Counted from the stretch's first letter, positions 7,880 to 16,162 are shown. The stretch: DNA of 19,440 nucleotides from an uncultured Campylobacter sp. (GCF_938045595.1 NZ_CALIBB010000195.1:1-19440), one strand, 5' to 3'. The notes: a model not told the origin generated them from the letters alone. A program made the numbers and translations.

Positions 7880-8614
7880 ATGGGACGAGCTTTTGAATAC
7901 AGACGCGCTTCAAAAGAAGCTAGATGGGGGAAGATGAGCAAACTTTTCCCAAAACTGGGCAAGGCCATAACGATGGCTGCGAAAGAGGGCGGCGAAGATC
8001 CGCTGATGAACTCCAAGCTGCGCGCCGCGATCGCCACGGCAAAGGCGCAAAATATGCCCAAAGACAACATCGACGCGGCTATCAAGCGCGCAAGCGGCAA
8101 GGATAGCGCCGATATCAAAACGATCTTTTACGACGGCAAGGCGCCCCACGGCGCACTTCTCATAATCGAATGCGCCACCGATAACCCGACCCGCACCGTC
8201 GCGAACGTAAAGTCGATTTTAAATAAAGCCAAGGGCGAGTTTTTGCCGAGCGGCAGTTTGAAATTTATGTTTTCGCACAAGGCCGTTTTTGAGACCAAGC
8301 TGCCGAGCCGCGACATTGAGGAGCTGGAGCTTGAGCTCATCGACTTCGGTCTTAGCGAGCTTGAGATCAACGAGTTTGAAAACGATAAGGGCGAGCTCGA
8401 AAAGACGCTACTAATCTACGGCGAATACGAAAGCTTCGGTACTCTAAACGAAGGGATCGAAAAGATAGGGCTTGAGATCATCAGCGCAAGTTTAAAATTC
8501 GTCGCCAACGAAAAGCACGAATTTAGCGAGGAGCAGCTTGGCGACATAGACGCACTGCTCGAGCGGCTAGAGGATGATGACGACGTGCAGGCAGTTTACA
8601 CCAACATCGCATAG
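7880..8614 (+). CDS. YebC/PmpR family protein (DUF28)
   Basis: 244 aa, full length. It starts MGRAFEYRRASKEARWGKM, close to the MAGHSKW-type start of the family, followed by the conserved GKAITMAAKEGGEDP and the NMPKDNIDAAIKRA motif. YebC-type proteins were long annotated as transcriptional regulators; some members have been linked to relieving ribosome stalling at proline stretches. I cannot tell which applies here. The ATG has AAGGA 7 nt upstream. The cyclophilin gene follows 8 nt after the stop. From memory the same pair occurs in C. jejuni (Cj1172c, Cj1171c), so the linkage is probably old. Confidence 0.93.
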   Translation: MGRAFEYRRASKEARWGKMSKLFPKLGKAITMAAKEGGEDPLMNSKLRAAIATAKAQNMPKDNIDAAIKRASGKDSADIKTIFYDGKAPHGALLIIECATDNPTRTVANVKSILNKAKGEFLPSGSLKFMFSHKAVFETKLPSRDIEELELELIDFGLSELEINEFENDKGELEKTLLIYGEYESFGTLNEGIEKIGLEIISASLKFVANEKHEFSEEQLGDIDALLERLEDDDDVQAVYTNIA

Positions 8615-8622
8615 GAGAAAAA

Positions 8623-9117
8623 ATGGAAAGCTTAAAAATTTACGACATCGACGCAGCGGCTTTGGCGCGCGATAAATACGCCGTGATAAAAACCGAAAAG
8701 GGCGATATGAAGCTGGAGCTTTTCGCAGGCGAAGCCCCGCAGGCGGTTACGAATTTCGCTAGTCTCGCGCGCAGCGGGTTTTACAAGGGGCTAAATTTTC
8801 ACCGCGTAATTCCAAATTTCGTGATCCAAGGCGGCTGCCCGCGCGGCACCGGCACGGGAGGTCCCGGCTGGCGCATAAAGTGCGAATGCGACCGCCAAAA
8901 GCACAAGCACGTGCGCGGCGCGCTATCGATGGCGCACGCAGGGCGTGATACGGGCGGTAGTCAGTTTTTCGTCTGCCACAGCGCGCAGCCGCACCTAGAC
9001 GGCGTGCACACGGTGTTCGGACAAATCGTGGATCAGCCTAGTCTGGCGGTTTTGGACGCGATCAGACAGGGCGATAAGATCATCGACATCGAGATTAAAG
9101 AGAGCCTGCAATCGTGA
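8623..9117 (+). CDS. Cyclophilin-type peptidyl-prolyl cis-trans isomerase
   Basis: 164 aa, one cyclophilin domain. It catalyses cis-trans isomerisation of Xaa-Pro bonds. The active-site FHRVIPNF carries the catalytic Arg (R61), followed by VIQGG, GTGTGG and the SQFFV motif (Q114, F116). There is no signal peptide, so it is probably cytoplasmic and PpiB-like. An AGGAG ribosome site overlaps the yebC stop (ATAGGAG), which argues for co-transcription and coupling. acpS follows after 28 nt. Confidence 0.93.
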   Translation: MESLKIYDIDAAALARDKYAVIKTEKGDMKLELFAGEAPQAVTNFASLARSGFYKGLNFHRVIPNFVIQGGCPRGTGTGGPGWRIKCECDRQKHKHVRGALSMAHAGRDTGGSQFFVCHSAQPHLDGVHTVFGQIVDQPSLAVLDAIRQGDKIIDIEIKESLQS

Positions 9118-9145
9118 TTAAATTTAAACCGCGGGGCGCCAGACC

Positions 9146-9517
9146 GTGATAAAGATCGGCACGGACATAACCGCGGTGCGCAGGATCGCGGCGCTGCGCG
9201 CAAAATACGGCGCGAAATTTCTAAAGCGCATTTTGAAAAAATCCGAACGCTCCTCCGCGTTGCGCGACGAAAGTATCGCGGGCATCTATGCCGCCAAAGA
9301 GGCGCTTAGCAAGGCGCTAGGCACCGGCATCGGCGCGGAATTCGGCTTTAAAGACGCTAAAATTTACAAAGACGCCCTGGGCGCGCCGCACCTAAAAATA
9401 CGTAAAAAAATACGTAAAAAATTTCATATCAAATCCGCAAGCCTTAGCATCACGCACGACGCAAACGTCGCAATCGCCGTAGTCGCACTAAAACTTAATA
9501 AGCCGCGCTCAAAGTAA
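9146..9517 (+). CDS. acpS: Holo-[acyl-carrier-protein] synthase AcpS
   Basis: 123 aa. It transfers 4'-phosphopantetheine from CoA to the Ser of apo-ACP, needed for fatty acid synthesis. The start is a GTG at 9146, giving IKIGTDITAVRRI with the Mg-binding Asp at residue 7; the second motif AAKEALSKALGTG gives Glu52. The usual upstream SD is weak. Residues around 84-92 contain a duplicated KIRK-type step encoded by two perfect 12-bp tandem copies (9395-9418) in a region that is variable in the family. The C-terminal SLSITHDANVAIAVV strand is intact, so the enzyme should work. Third gene of the yebC unit. Confidence 0.92.
   Translation: MIKIGTDITAVRRIAALRAKYGAKFLKRILKKSERSSALRDESIAGIYAAKEALSKALGTGIGAEFGFKDAKIYKDALGAPHLKIRKKIRKKFHIKSASLSITHDANVAIAVVALKLNKPRSK
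9395..9418 (+). repeat. 12-bp tandem duplication inside acpS
   Basis: AAAATACGTAAA occurs twice in perfect tandem and in frame, adding a repeated I-R-K-K step. It lies between the two conserved motif blocks, where length change is tolerated. Confidence 0.85.
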
Positions 9518-10667
9518 CGAAGCGAAGCAGCGCACGGTAGCAAGAACTCCGCGTAAATTCTGCGTAAATTTCGCACGACGGAATTTTTGAGGCTAGGCGC
9601 AGGTTTTGTAGAGTAGTATTTCGCGGCGCAGTACACGATACGGCAGCAAACTTTGACTATCTCAAATTTTATATTTGCCGACTTAAAATTCTACATTCAT
9701 GGATAAAATTTTAGAGCACAAAATTTACCGCAACGAAATTTTAAAATTTCACCGCGCCGCAGAATTTTGCTTTAAATTTAAGGCACAGAATTTTATAGCG
9801 GCGCTGCAGCATAAACTCAAAAGGTAAAATTTCAGCCTGGAATTTAGCGGCAGAGACATAGACTTTCTATTAAAATTTCACGGCGAAATCGCGCTTTGAA
9901 ATTTTAAACGGATGCGAAGTCTGCTCCGCCTAATCTATCGCATCATCAAGGATTAAGCGAAAGTTCATGAGCCAATGAAACACGCGCCGCGACGGCATCT
10001 GTTCGTCGCGCCCATCTCAAGCAAGAACTTGTGCGCCGTATCTATGCCGAATACCGCAGATAGCGCGGCGTTCTCTTTTGCTATTGTACGAAAAAACGGC
10101 GGCGAGCTTGCATAGCTACATTTACTGCTTGGTCTGGCACTAGCTTGAACGACACACAGATAGGCGGCACACACAGAGCAGCGAGCGATTAAATTTACAC
10201 GAAGAAATTTAAAGATGAAATTTCGCGAGCCGTAAATTTAGCGCTAAATTTAAAATTTCACGGCGGCGCAAATTTCAAAAATTCCATACAGAGCGGATTT
10301 AAAATTTTAAGCCGCAAGTCTGCGAGGATAAATTTAGCCGCCAAGAAGTTCACAAGTCTCTGCAAAAAGAAATTTTATCAGGGTGCGACGCCACAAAATT
10401 TTCAATTGCTCGTATTTGGGCGGCGAGCTTATACGGCTTACGTTTTCGCGTGAGGTATAAATTTCAATTCTCTATATTTTGGCCGCCCCGAGACTGCGCC
10501 TAAAACCGCTTCGTATTTAGGGCTATGTAAATTTTAATCGCCCGCGCCAAGATACGATTTAAATTTCAAGCGCAAAGCGCGGTCGTAGCGCTAGCTTACG
10601 TCAAAACGCCCCAAACTACGACTAAAATTCCAAGCCGCGACCAAATTCTCGCGCAACAAAAGGCGGA
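9518..10667. other. 1.15-kb gene-free span between convergent genes, RAATTY-saturated
   Basis: No gene is recognised. By eye about 33 RAATTY hexamers are present, one per 35 bp, often as pairs forming longer palindromes, for example GAAATTTTAAAATTTC at 9735-9750. The phrase AAAATTTCACGGCG recurs at about 9872 and 10250. A stretch from about 9910 to 10190 has no such hexamer and might be the remnant of something else; it includes a 7-bp-stem hairpin (9989-10011). A 42-codon ORF at 9699-9827 has no ribosome site and is probably chance. The only clear signal is the terminator at the right end. Confidence 0.7.
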
Positions 10668-10683
10668 TTATTCCGCCTTTTTT
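10658..10683. terminator. Bidirectional intrinsic terminator at the 3' end of the DAHP synthase gene
   Basis: A 9-bp perfect stem (AAAAGGCGG with CCGCCTTTT), a 6-nt loop and T-runs on both strands (six T on plus, four on minus). The TAA stop of the minus-strand gene lies in the loop and stem edge, so the hairpin overlaps the end of the coding region. Confidence 0.85.
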
Positions 10684-12011
10684 AGATTATCGGCGAGCAA
10701 AAACGCAAGCTCTAGCGCCTGATCTGCGTTTAGGCGCGGATCGCACTGCGTTTCGTAGCGCTGTTTTAGCGTCTCTTGCGTCACGTTAAACGAGCCGCCC
10801 GTGCACTCGGTGACGTTTTGACCGGTCATCTCAAGATGGATGCCGCCTGCGTGCGTGCCCTCCGCGGCGTGGATCTCAAAAAAGCTCTGCACCTCGCTTA
10901 AAATTTTAGAAAATTCGCGCGTTTTGTAGCCGTTGGCGGCCTTGACGGTGTTGCCGTGCATCGGATCGATGCTGTATAGGATCGCCCTGCCCTCGCGCTT
11001 TAGCTCGCGTAAAATTTGCGGCAGCCGCGCGCCGATCTTATCCGCGCCCATGCGGATGATGACGTTTAGCCTGCCTGCTTCGTTTTGCGGATTGAGCTTG
11101 TCGCAAAGGCGCAAAATTTCATCCGCAGTGCCGCTTGGGCCGATCTTAACGCCGAGAGGGTTTTTGATACCGCTTAAAAAATGCACGTGCGCATCGTCCG
11201 CGCCGCGCGTGCGCTCGCCGATCCAAAGCATGTGCGCCGAGCAGTCGTACCAATCGCCGCTGGTGCTGTCGATGCGCGTCAGACACTCCTCGTAGTGCAG
11301 CAGCAGCGCCTCGTGCGATGTGTAAAGCACCGTCTCGGCAAGGCTCGGAGAGTTAGCGGCGCTCAGCCCGCACGCCTCCATAAATTTAAGCGTGCGCGAA
11401 ATTTCATCGCTCAGCTCGTTAAATTTAGCCTCCAGCTCGCCCTTTTTCAAAAAGCCCAAATTCCACTTATGCACCTCGTGCAGGTTCGCAAGACCGCCGC
11501 GAGAAAAGGCGCGCAGAAGATTTAGCGTCGAAGCACTTTGATGATACGCCTCGATCATGCGCGCAGGATCCGGCTTGCGCGCCGCTTCGTTAAACTCAAA
11601 TCCGTTGATTATGTCGCCGCGGTAGCTAGGCAGACTTACGCCGCCAACCTCCTCGAAGTCGCTGCTGCGCGGCTTTGCGAACTGCCCTGCGATACGCCCC
11701 ACCTTAACGACGGGGCGTCCCGCTGCAAAGGTAAGAATGATAGCCATCTGAAGCATTACCTTAAACATATCGCGGATATTATTCGCGCTAAAATCATTAA
11801 AACTCTCCGCGCAATCGCCGCCTTGAAGCAGAAACGACTTGCCCTCGCTGGCGCGCGCAAGCTCGGCTTTTAGGTTGCGAACCTCGCCCGCGAAAATTAA
11901 CGGCGGCAGCTTGTAAAGGCGCTCTTTAGCGGCCTGCACCGCACTTTCATCCTGATAAATCGGCTGCTGTAAAATTTTATAATCTTTCCACGACGTCCTA
12001 CTCCAACTCAT
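10668..12011 (-). CDS. Class II 3-deoxy-7-phosphoheptulonate (DAHP) synthase
   Basis: 447 aa, usual length for the class II (plant / AroA-II) family. It condenses phosphoenolpyruvate with erythrose 4-phosphate, the first step of the shikimate pathway. Seen: the start WSRTSWKDYKILQQPIY, then LLQGGDCAESF, GRIAGQFAKPRS, LPSYRGDIING, LWIGERTR, GPSGTADEILRL and SIDPMHGNT; all are conserved blocks of this class and include the metal and substrate residues. The ATG at 12011 has AGGAGG upstream and a TATAAT box 30 bp further. Single gene, divergent from rarD, ending in its own terminator. The gene letter (aroF, aroG or other) differs between species, so none is given. Confidence 0.95.
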   Translation of the reverse strand: MSWSRTSWKDYKILQQPIYQDESAVQAAKERLYKLPPLIFAGEVRNLKAELARASEGKSFLLQGGDCAESFNDFSANNIRDMFKVMLQMAIILTFAAGRPVVKVGRIAGQFAKPRSSDFEEVGGVSLPSYRGDIINGFEFNEAARKPDPARMIEAYHQSASTLNLLRAFSRGGLANLHEVHKWNLGFLKKGELEAKFNELSDEISRTLKFMEACGLSAANSPSLAETVLYTSHEALLLHYEECLTRIDSTSGDWYDCSAHMLWIGERTRGADDAHVHFLSGIKNPLGVKIGPSGTADEILRLCDKLNPQNEAGRLNVIIRMGADKIGARLPQILRELKREGRAILYSIDPMHGNTVKAANGYKTREFSKILSEVQSFFEIHAAEGTHAGGIHLEMTGQNVTECTGGSFNVTQETLKQRYETQCDPRLNADQALELAFLLADNLKKAE

Positions 12012-12041
12012 AGCCCCTCCTAGGTTTCGTAAAATTTCACG

Positions 12042-12047
12042 ATTATA
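12042..12047 (-). promoter_or_regulatory. Candidate -10 box for DAHP synthase
   Basis: TATAAT on the minus strand, preceded by GGG and an AT-rich stretch, 30 bp before the ATG at 12011. A perfect hexamer with good spacing. Confidence 0.65.
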
Positions 12048-12079
12048 CCCAAATAAGCTTTTATTAACCCAAAAAATCT

Positions 12080-12085
12080 TAAAAT
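12080..12085 (+). promoter_or_regulatory. Candidate -10 box for rarD
   Basis: TAAAAT in the divergent intergenic span, 30 bp before the rarD ATG, preceded by an A-rich stretch. One mismatch to consensus. Confidence 0.45.
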
Positions 12086-12115
12086 AGCGCCTTTAGGCAA
12101 TTTGGAAGGAATTTT

Positions 12116-12988
12116 ATGGAAAACGATCGCACTAAAGGACTAATGCTTGCATTTGCGACCTTTTTTATGTGGGGCGTTTTTCCGATATTTTTCAAGCTCA
12201 TAAAGGACGTGGACGCGGTGCAAATTTTAGCGCATCGCGTCGTTTGGTCCTTCCTGCTGCTGCTCGTTTTTCTCTGCTTTACGCACCGCTTAAAAAACGT
12301 CGCGCGACTTCTTAGCGCTCCTAAAATCGCTCTCACGCTGCTTTGTACGGGACTACTTATCAGCACGAACTGGGGCATTTATATCTACGCGGTAAATTCC
12401 GATCAAATTTTAGCCACGAGTCTCGGATATTTTATAAATCCGCTATTTTCGGTGCTTTTGGGCGCTTTGTTTCTGCACGAACGGCTAAGCGCGGCGGCGA
12501 AATTTTCCTTTCTGCTAGCCTTTGCGGCTATCGGCGTGCAAATTTACGCGCTGGGTAGGCTACCGATAATCTCGCTCGTGCTGCCGCTTAGCTTTGCATT
12601 TTACGGGCTCCTACGCAAGAAGGTAAAAGTGCCTAGCTTTGAGGGGTTGTTTTGCGAGACGACGCTGATGCTGCTGCCCGCGCTTGCGTTTCTGATCTAC
12701 TGCGCGCTGAAAGGAAGCGGCGCTTTCGGCCTCAGCGCAAGCGGCGCGCTGCTGTTTGCAAGCGGACTGATTACGATTTTGCCGCTGCTTACCTTCGCTG
12801 TAAGCACGCAGTATCTGCCGCTATCTACGATCGGCTTTATGCAATACATCAGCCCCAGCATGAGTATGCTAATCGCGGTATTTATCTACGGCGAGGAGCT
12901 TGAGACTTACAAAATTTTAAGCTTTTCGCTAATTTGGTTCGGGCTCGCGGTCGTGGGCTTGGACGGCTTAAGGAGAAAAAATGGCTAA
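12116..12988 (+). CDS. rarD: RarD-type EamA-family inner-membrane transporter
   Basis: 290 aa with about ten hydrophobic segments in two homologous EamA halves, a drug/metabolite transporter. The RarD signature is clear: GVFPIFFKL in TM1, then NWGIYIYAVNSDQILATSLGYFINPL-type sequence around residues 84-108. RarD was named for chloramphenicol resistance, but the natural substrate is not established. The ATG has AAGGA 7 nt upstream. The next gene overlaps its end by 8 nt, so the two form an operon. Confidence 0.9.
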   Translation: MENDRTKGLMLAFATFFMWGVFPIFFKLIKDVDAVQILAHRVVWSFLLLLVFLCFTHRLKNVARLLSAPKIALTLLCTGLLISTNWGIYIYAVNSDQILATSLGYFINPLFSVLLGALFLHERLSAAAKFSFLLAFAAIGVQIYALGRLPIISLVLPLSFAFYGLLRKKVKVPSFEGLFCETTLMLLPALAFLIYCALKGSGAFGLSASGALLFASGLITILPLLTFAVSTQYLPLSTIGFMQYISPSMSMLIAVFIYGEELETYKILSFSLIWFGLAVVGLDGLRRKNG

Positions 12989-13391
12989 TTTCGCTTTGAT
13001 GTTCGCAGTCGCCCTTGCGGTGGGCGCGCTCGTGTATTTTCAGGTCCAAAAGGCTTCCGCGCGTGCAGACGCCGCAGATCCCGAGCTTAGCTCGCAAAGA
13101 TATATGAAATTTTGCGATATTTTGGAGGACAAACTGCGAGCTCTAAAGCGGCTTGAACTGCGCAATGAAAGCGCTCGCGAGAGCTATCTAGACGAGCTCG
13201 AGGCTCTTAGCAAGGAGCTGGTTTATATAAAAACGATGCATCAAAGCAACCTAAACCCCGCCGTGTGGGAGGGCAAGCTATTTGAGTTTCTCAATAAAAC
13301 GGACGCTCTGATCGAAAAATACGCGCTCAGCTCAGAGCGCTCGCTGCAAGACTGGCGCAAGCAGCTGGAGATGGAATTTAGGAGCTTATAG
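12981..13391 (+). CDS. Small membrane-anchored helical protein, function unknown
   Basis: 136 aa. An N-terminal membrane segment (about residues 3-22, ALMFAVALAVGALVYF) is followed by a charged, mostly helical region rich in Glu, Leu and Arg that suggests a coiled coil facing the cytoplasm or periplasm. I recognise no family. The start ATG lies inside the 3' end of rarD (8-nt overlap) with AAGGAG 6 nt upstream, which supports both start and expression. The link to rarD may be only transcriptional. Confidence 0.75.
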   Translation: MANFALMFAVALAVGALVYFQVQKASARADAADPELSSQRYMKFCDILEDKLRALKRLELRNESARESYLDELEALSKELVYIKTMHQSNLNPAVWEGKLFEFLNKTDALIEKYALSSERSLQDWRKQLEMEFRSL

Positions 13392-14162
13392 TCGTGATCC
13401 TTACGATATCAAAATTAGGCTACATATAATAATCGGCTCGGCGTAAAGGGCTCGATCGATGAACCCAAAATTATAAAATTTAGCTGCAGTACTAAGCCAA
13501 ATCCAGCTACAAGACAAGCTCGATCCAAAAATCAATAAAATTCCAAGCGCGTTGAAAAATCTTAAAAATTTACAAACTCTGCAAAGATTCAAAGGAAAAT
13601 TTATAGTCTTGCCACAAGGATCGCAATAGATCATACCGAACTTCATCGCAAAAATTGAGCCCATGGGCGAAGCCACAAGACCTGCTAAATTCAGACGAAA
13701 TGGGGAGGCATAGCAAAGCTGATGGAGGGAAAAATGCAAATTAGACAGGCAGCGCTAGCAAAATAGCGCAGGCGCAGCCAAATACCTCTAAACTAGCGAA
13801 GCAGACGAACGAGCAATATAAAATTCTATCTCCTAAGCCGGCAGAGAGTTAAATTATAGCCCAAAACCGCGCGCCGTTTATAGTCATAAAAGAGCGCACC
13901 ATATTAGATAAACAAAGAGGGCTTGTATTTATTTATTGGCATATCGCAAAACGACACTATACCTGTGTACCAGATAAGCGAGAGAAGCAAAATCTTAAAG
14001 GTTAGAAATGGTATGCCAAAATTTCAAATCATCCTTGCATCTTTTTAGTAAAATCTCCGAAAGTTAATCCTATGCGAGCTCTAAAATACGTCAAATTTTA
14101 AACCGTGTATAAGCGCTAAAGCGCGTGAATTTTAAACCGCCAAATATCAAGGAATATCAAAT
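13392..14162. other. Gene-free span between convergent genes
   Basis: I recognise no gene in these 771 bp. A minus-strand frame at 13401-13739 (112 codons, TTG start, no ribosome site) is hydrophobic with two CxxC pairs but matches nothing I know. About ten RAATTY hexamers are present. The right end near 14080-14165 repeats short AAACCG phrases after AATTT cores. No clear terminator was found for either flanking gene. Confidence 0.6.
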
Positions 14163-14651
14163 TTAAACCGCTCGCGCGCTCTTTTTGGTGAAAATTCCTA
14201 AAAATTTAACCGCCAGTCTTTGTAACAATCCCTGCTTTTTACGCTTGCTTAGTAAAAATTTTGCCGTTTCACTTCTACCAAACATCACAGCAAAGGCATA
14301 GGGTGTCATACCAAGACCAATCGTAGCCTCTACGTCCGCACCGGCGTCTACGAGAGCTTTGACTACCTCCAAATGCCCTTTAAAGGCCGCGCCCGCGAGC
14401 GGGGTTTGCCCGCGGTCGTTACGCTCATCGACTCTGGCGCCGTTTGAGAGCAGCATATTTACAGTCTTTAGCGCGTTATTATAGCTAGCTAGCATTAAAA
14501 GCGTGTCGCCTTTGGCGGATTTTAAATTTACGCTAAGGCCCGCCTTTATCATCTTTTCTAGCTCGTCAGCATCATCTCGCCTAGCAAAATCAAGCGCTAT
14601 AGCGCAAAGCTCGCCATATCTTTGCTCTTCGGCCTGTGTTAATCTCGTCAA
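14163..14651 (-). CDS. Ankyrin-repeat partner of catalase (Cj1386-like)
   Basis: 162 aa, no signal peptide, so cytoplasmic. About three to four ankyrin units cover residues 30-140, with the repeated pattern TPLAGAAFKGHLEVVKALVDAGADV, given here only in part (TLLMLAS, TPLAGAA, TPYAFAV). In C. jejuni the ankyrin protein encoded directly after katA (Cj1386) is reported to help heme reach KatA; order and size here are the same, so the same role is inferred. The start is a TTG at 14651 that overlaps the katA stop (TTGA), with no clear Shine-Dalgarno, which suggests translational coupling. The tail is basic (KRKK, TKKSARAV). Confidence 0.88.
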   Translation of the reverse strand: MTRLTQAEEQRYGELCAIALDFARRDDADELEKMIKAGLSVNLKSAKGDTLLMLASYNNALKTVNMLLSNGARVDERNDRGQTPLAGAAFKGHLEVVKALVDAGADVEATIGLGMTPYAFAVMFGRSETAKFLLSKRKKQGLLQRLAVKFLGIFTKKSARAV

Positions 14652-16084
14652 TTTTTTGCTTTCAAAGCGGCTCTTACGCCATTTGCGTAGTCAGCGGAAA
14701 TTTTTTCAAAATGTCCTATCGCGCGCTCTTTTATCGCTTCGCTCACACCCTCCATGCTATCTGCGATATTACTAAAAAGCTGCGATTTTTGGCTCTGGCT
14801 CATTAGCTCAAAAAGCGCTCTAGGTTGCGAATAATAATCCTGATCTTCGGCTCTGTGATCGTATCTTTGCATCGCGCCTTCTATGCTTATATCAGGCTCT
14901 AACAAAGCACGATCCTCTTTGGAACCGCCAAAGCTGTTAGGCTCATAGTAAGCCTTATCGTCAAGCCCATACATTCCGTTATTCATCGCGCCGCCCACGA
15001 CGTAAGTATTGACCTCACTTACAGGACGATTAACATCTAGCTGGGCGTAGTGCGTGCCGATACGATATCTTTGAGCATCGGGATAGCTGAATATCCTTGC
15101 TTGCAGCATCTTATCGGGACTAAAGCTGATACCAGGCACTATATTTGACGGGCTAAATGCAGCCTGCTCAACCTCATTGAAATAATTTTTCGGATTTTCG
15201 TTTAGCGTCATGACGCCCACGTCGATGAGTGGGAACTCCTTATGAGGCCAAGTTTTGGTTAGATCAAAGGGGTTAAATTTGACCTCTTTTGCCTGCTGTA
15301 GAGTCATTATTTGAATTTTAAAATCCCAGCTTGGAAAGTCGCCCTTTTCTATACTCTCAAAAAGATCGCGTTGATTGCTCTCTCGATCTTTTGCAATGAT
15401 CTGTGAGGCCTGAGCGTTGGTTAAATTTTTAATGCCTTGGCGAGTTTTGAAATGAAATTTAACCCAAAATCTTTCGTTTTTGTCATTTATAAGGCTGTAG
15501 GTGTGGCTGCCAAATCCGTGCATATGGCGGTAACTTGCCGGAATACCGCGGTCACTCATCAGGATGGTTACTTGATGCATACTCTCAGGGCTTAAGCTCC
15601 AAAAGTCCCATGCTGCCTCATTTGAACGGAGGTGTGTGCGGGGATCACGCTTTTGCGTGTGGATAAAATCCGGGAATTTATACGGGTCTTTTACAAAAAA
15701 GACGGGAGTGTTGTTTCCGACCAAATCCCAGTTGCCCTCTTTGGTGTAAAATTTAATCGCAAAGCCCCTTACGTCGCGCTCAGCATCAGCCGCTCCAGCT
15801 TCACCGGCAACGGTAGAAAATCTCAAAAGCAGCTTTGTTTTCTCGCCTTTTTGCAATACTTTGGCCTTAGTATATCGTGAGATGTCGTGCGTAATCTCTA
15901 ATGTTCCGTATGCGGCGCTACCTTTTGCGTGAACGGCGCGCTCAGGGATGCGCTCTCTGTTTTGATGAGCTAGTTTTTCAAGTAGCTGATAATCTTGTAA
16001 CATTATACCGCCGCGACTGCCTGCGGTAAGGGAGTTTTGGTTATCCGCGATAGGATTACCCGAAGTAGTGGTTAGTTTTTTCAT
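14648..16084 (-). CDS. katA: Heme catalase KatA
   Basis: 478 aa, a small-subunit (clade 3 type) catalase that converts hydrogen peroxide to water and oxygen in the cytoplasm. Catalytic His52 lies in RAVHAKG, the essential Asn in VGNNTPVFF (N124/N125), and the proximal heme ligand Tyr334 in RIFSYPDAQRYRIG. The RFSTVAGE and RGFAIKFYT blocks are also present, so no key residue is missing. ATG at 16084 with AAAGGAA 7 nt upstream and a TATAAT box 31 bp upstream. The ankyrin gene overlaps its stop by 4 nt. RAATTY hexamers are few (about 7), unlike the neighbouring spans. Confidence 0.97.
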   Translation of the reverse strand: MKKLTTTSGNPIADNQNSLTAGSRGGIMLQDYQLLEKLAHQNRERIPERAVHAKGSAAYGTLEITHDISRYTKAKVLQKGEKTKLLLRFSTVAGEAGAADAERDVRGFAIKFYTKEGNWDLVGNNTPVFFVKDPYKFPDFIHTQKRDPRTHLRSNEAAWDFWSLSPESMHQVTILMSDRGIPASYRHMHGFGSHTYSLINDKNERFWVKFHFKTRQGIKNLTNAQASQIIAKDRESNQRDLFESIEKGDFPSWDFKIQIMTLQQAKEVKFNPFDLTKTWPHKEFPLIDVGVMTLNENPKNYFNEVEQAAFSPSNIVPGISFSPDKMLQARIFSYPDAQRYRIGTHYAQLDVNRPVSEVNTYVVGGAMNNGMYGLDDKAYYEPNSFGGSKEDRALLEPDISIEGAMQRYDHRAEDQDYYSQPRALFELMSQSQKSQLFSNIADSMEGVSEAIKERAIGHFEKISADYANGVRAALKAKN

Positions 16085-16115
16085 ATTTATTCCTTTCTAA
16101 TAAAATTTGTTTGTA

Positions 16116-16121
16116 ATTATA
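16116..16121 (-). promoter_or_regulatory. Candidate -10 box for katA
   Basis: TATAAT on the minus strand, directly preceded by TG, 31 bp before the katA ATG, with an A/T-rich upstream stretch. Confidence 0.6.
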
Positions 16122-16146
16122 CATATATAAATTAAAATATTCATTA

Positions 16147-16162
16147 AATAATAAAAATTATT
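16147..16162 (-). promoter_or_regulatory. Possible PerR/Fur-type operator upstream of katA
   Basis: An inverted repeat AATAAT-4 nt-ATTATT placed 26 bp upstream of the -10 box. PerR represses katA in C. jejuni, and PerR sites are A/T-rich dyads with ATAAT/ATTAT halves. The spacing differs from the classical 7-1-7 box and the region is AT-rich, so chance is a real alternative. Confidence 0.3.

Noticed and set aside
9699..9827. 42-codon plus-strand ORF starting MDKILEHKIYRNEI
   Set aside because: No ribosome binding site and its codons come mostly from AATT hexamers of the gap. Likely chance.
9965..10174. 69-codon minus-strand frame in the RAATTY-free island
   Set aside because: No recognisable domain or ribosome site; kept only as a reason to look at the island.
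9518..10667. CRISPR array or insertion sequence in the long gap
   Set aside because: The repeated hexamers have no fixed unit or spacer length, and there are no terminal inverted repeats or transposase frame.
13401..13739. 112-codon minus-strand frame with CDPCGK and CRVCK pairs and a hydrophobic part
   Set aside because: TTG start, no Shine-Dalgarno, no known family and no clear codon bias. It could be a small zinc-ribbon membrane protein but is unsupported.
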